Shown here piece after piece: positions 61,901 through 64,000 of a stretch of 64,000 nucleotides of DNA. Both the position numbers and the translations under genes were made by a program. The stretch is from contig JAHCHL010000003.1 in assembly GCA_026129745.1 (NCBI GenBank), positions 1 through 64,000 on the forward strand. The letters run 5' to 3'. The notes beneath the pieces were generated by a model, which was not told where the DNA came from, made no database searches, and saw only the letters and a list, made by a program, of their open reading frames with translations. This stretch comes from Fimbriimonadales bacterium. Lineage in GTDB: Bacteria; Armatimonadota; Fimbriimonadia; Fimbriimonadales; ATM1. The first letter of the stretch is position 1; the number at the start of each line of letters is the position of its first letter.

Positions 61901-62683
61901 TTACCCGTGGCGATTTTCGATCTCGTCCTGCTTTTCCTCAATCGGCGGTGCAGTCGTTGGCAGATCAAGTTCGTCGAGCGCTTCATTGATCGAATTGAGC
62001 TGCGTACGAATGTCTGCCATCGCAGATAGAAAATCTTCCTTATCTGCTGGTACAAAGTCTCCGACTAACCGGTGCCCAAGTATCTGCACACGCATCGAAT
62101 CCAGCGCGCTGATGAACACGGCGCATTGCCCTTCGGTTCGAGTCACTCTCGCGGCGATGCCCTGAAAGTGCCGGCGGTACTCCGCCACATTCTTGTCTGC
62201 CATCACATAAAGTTCGTTCGTCTCCGAATCTTGTGATTGAACGTGAAACGGAAACGCAGCCGTCACGATGTTGCCCTCGCTCCGAACGATTTCGCCGCGA
62301 ACGATGTCTGCACGGCGCAGTGACTGGTAAAGCTGCTTGGCAGTTCGCTCGACGCGGGCAGGAAGATCGCTCATTGAGGCCCGAACGTGCTCAGGTGCGA
62401 GCTTCAGCGCCTTTCGAAGTCTTGAGAGCCGGTCCTCGACCATGTCCCAGAGATGCTTGTGTTCTGGATTGCGAAAACGCTTGCTGACGAAATCGTTCCG
62501 TACAGCGATCGCATAAATCCCAGCTCCAATTCCTGCAACGGCCAGGCCTAAGCCGAACGCCACTGTGCCCATGCCTGAAAGCAAGTAAGCCACATAACAG
62601 CAAGCCGACATCGCGAGCAATCGAAATGGGTTCAAAATTGCTCGGGCGATAATGCGCTTGTCGGCCCGCTTGATCTCGTTCAT
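61901..62683 (-). CDS. Membrane protein of unknown function
   Basis: This 260-residue protein has two adjacent membrane helices (about 19-37 and 41-62) after a basic head (MNEIKRADKRIIARAIL). The rest is a soluble cytoplasmic part with helical segments (HLWDMVEDRLSRLRKAL) and an alpha-beta middle (GEIVRSEGNIVTAAFPFHVQS). No family is recognised. It overlaps gatA by 4 bases (ATGA), so it is made with the tRNA amidotransferase subunit, which may be only an operon convenience. Confidence 0.6.
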   Translation of the reverse strand: MNEIKRADKRIIARAILNPFRLLAMSACCYVAYLLSGMGTVAFGLGLAVAGIGAGIYAIAVRNDFVSKRFRNPEHKHLWDMVEDRLSRLRKALKLAPEHVRASMSDLPARVERTAKQLYQSLRRADIVRGEIVRSEGNIVTAAFPFHVQSQDSETNELYVMADKNVAEYRRHFQGIAARVTRTEGQCAVFISALDSMRVQILGHRLVGDFVPADKEDFLSAMADIRTQLNSINEALDELDLPTTAPPIEEKQDEIENRHG

Positions 62684-64000
62684 GCGATTGCTGGCATTCC
62701 GATTTTCGGCAATACCTCTTCAGTTGCAAGGGCGATCGAGAACAAATGCTCTTCATCGAAGCTCTTCGCGATCAACTGCAGCCCTACCGGCAAGCCGTTC
62801 GCAAGCCCACACGGCAAGCTTAGCGCAGGAAAACCGCCCATGTTTGCAGGGATTGTGCAAAAGTCGGCAAGCTTCAATGCCATCGGATCGTCGAGCTTTT
62901 CGCCTAATCGAAACGCTGTCGTCGGACTCGTCGGGCAAATGACCGCATCGTACTTCGTGAAAACCTCTTCAAACTGCCGCTTCATCAGCGTCCTTGCTTG
63001 GCACGCTTTCGCATAAAACGCATCGTAATAGCCAGACGACAATACGTAAGTGCCGATGATGATGCGCTCTTGAACTTCTTTTCCGAATCCAGCAGAGCGT
63101 GTGTTCGTCATCATGTCGATTGAGTTCGCTCCATCGACACGCAATCCATATCTTACGCCGTCGAACCTCGCCAAGTTGCTACTCGCCTCTGCCGGTGCGA
63201 TGATGTAGTAGGTCGATACACCGTGCTCGATGATGGGCAACGAAACTTCTTCGATGATCGCACCGGAATTCGACATGGCATCCAAGGCGTCGCGAACGAC
63301 TGCTCTAACGTCAGGCGAAATATCGTCTGAAAACAGCTCTCTCGGCATGGCAAGCCTCTTTCCATTCAATGCAGGTGTCCGCGCAACGCTTGCGTCGTAA
63401 CTGGCTTCGATCGTGGTCGAATCCATTGCGTCGCGCCCCATGACAGATTCGAAAGCGTCGATGGCATCGGATACGCAACGCGCAAAAGGACCTATTTGAT
63501 CCAACGAGCTTGCGAATGCGATGAGTCCATAACGACTCACTCGTCCATAGGTTGGCTTGAAACCGACAACACCGCAAAGCGATGCAGGTTGGCGAACGCT
63601 CCCGCCGGTGTCGGAACCAAATGAGATCGGCGCCATCTGCGAGGCTACCGCTGCAGCGCTTCCTCCGCTGCTGCCGCCAGGAACGCATTCGAGGTTCCAC
63701 GGATTGCGAGTTGCGAAGAACGCACTGTATTCGGTGCTTGTTCCCATGGCGAACTCATCGAGGTTCGTCTTGCCCAGAAAAACCGCTCCCAGAGACTCAA
63801 GTTTCGACGCCGCGGTGCCCTGATACTGCGGAACATAGTTCTCCAAAATCTTGGATGAACACGTCGTGCGCATGCCCTTCGTCACCATGTTGTCTTTGAG
63901 CGCAATCGGAATCCCAAGCATCGGGGTCGCATCGCCGCTGTCGATTCTCGCTTGTGCATGTTTTGCTTGAGCAAGTGTTGTCTCTGGGTCAACCGTGACG
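62680..64000 (-). CDS. gatA: Asp/Glu-tRNA amidotransferase subunit A (5' end beyond window)
   Basis: This enzyme converts misacylated Glu-tRNA(Gln) or Asp-tRNA(Asn) to the amide form. The amidase-signature triad is visible: Lys in PIALKDNM, cis-Ser in GGSSGGSAAAV and nucleophile Ser in GSDTGGSVRQP. GKTNLDEFAMGTS, NPWNLECVPGGSSGG and YGRVSRYGLIAFASSLDQIGP are diagnostic of GatA. The frame stays open to the right edge, so the first 50 or so residues are missing here; the visible part is about 440 residues of the usual 480-490. Confidence 0.95.
   Translation of the reverse strand, partial: VTVDPETTLAQAKHAQARIDSGDATPMLGIPIALKDNMVTKGMRTTCSSKILENYVPQYQGTAASKLESLGAVFLGKTNLDEFAMGTSTEYSAFFATRNPWNLECVPGGSSGGSAAAVASQMAPISFGSDTGGSVRQPASLCGVVGFKPTYGRVSRYGLIAFASSLDQIGPFARCVSDAIDAFESVMGRDAMDSTTIEASYDASVARTPALNGKRLAMPRELFSDDISPDVRAVVRDALDAMSNSGAIIEEVSLPIIEHGVSTYYIIAPAEASSNLARFDGVRYGLRVDGANSIDMMTNTRSAGFGKEVQERIIIGTYVLSSGYYDAFYAKACQARTLMKRQFEEVFTKYDAVICPTSPTTAFRLGEKLDDPMALKLADFCTIPANMGGFPALSLPCGLANGLPVGLQLIAKSFDEEHLFSIALATEEVLPKIGMPAIA

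Overview
The window looks like chromosomal DNA from a diderm bacterium, most probably Armatimonadota and perhaps a Fimbriimonas relative. This placement is inferred from gene content. The clues are several pseudopilins of the H-X9-DG type, an SLH-coiled-coil-beta-barrel outer-membrane protein, an LPS-export (Lpt) gene set beside a DUF3084 protein, a Suf-only Fe-S operon, and many genes whose -10 box sits only 5-10 bases before the start codon (leaderless-type promoters). No phage, CRISPR array, insertion sequence or plasmid gene was recognised.

Layout. 1-7.3 kb: a secreted protein, an orphan fragment of uvrA, a GerMN protein and cell-wall amidase pair, an aquaporin, an S41 protease and a superoxide dismutase. 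7.4-11.4 kb: three tandem pseudopilin genes with a small lipoprotein gene between them, several terminators, and the RNase P RNA gene. 11.5-15 kb: a secreted zinc protease, tRNA-Val, and small enzymes. 15-21 kb (minus strand): rlmN, an LptC/OstA-like lipoprotein, lptB, an LptF/G permease, DUF3084 and a YqgF-like nuclease, tightly overlapped. 21-27.8 kb: the SLH porin behind a perfect consensus promoter, metK, a sugar nucleotidyltransferase, a MOSC protein and small membrane proteins. 27.9-30.1 kb: a four-gene accessory cluster (membrane-anchored thioredoxin-like protein, pseudopilin, cysteine-rich secreted protein, membrane-anchored unknown). 30.2-36.3 kb: sufBCDSU, a DUF59 gene and an Rrf2 regulator, with a 9-6-9 dyad over the promoter. 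36.3-46 kb: a secreted PA14/propeller/DUF1080 protein facing a sugar ABC-transporter operon that starts with two Tat-exported enzymes (Gfo/Idh/MocA oxidoreductase and TIM-barrel isomerase) and ends with a pseudopilin. 46-54 kb: two unknown exported proteins, SIMPL, SUMF1, ApbE and ThuA proteins, and a thioredoxin-like gene interrupted by an in-frame TGA. 53.6-64 kb: tRNA-Asn, rpsF-ssb-pgi/pmi, an aminotransferase-esterase-aldolase operon, ndk, a small outer-membrane protein, a degenerate hisB-hisA-like pair followed by three small membrane/coiled-coil proteins, tRNA-Arg and the edge-truncated gatA.

The genes form several functional groups: envelope building (Lpt, SLH porin, amidase, pseudopilins), Fe-S cluster assembly with its own regulator, and a proposed periplasmic glycoside pathway that would run through 3-keto sugars (oxidoreductase, isomerase, DUF1080 and ThuA proteins plus the transporter). 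The observations most worth checking are the in-frame TGA at 53367-53369 (selenocysteine or nonsense mutation), the HisB homologue that has lost metal-binding histidines next to a shortened HisA homologue, and the perfect dyad at the suf promoter.
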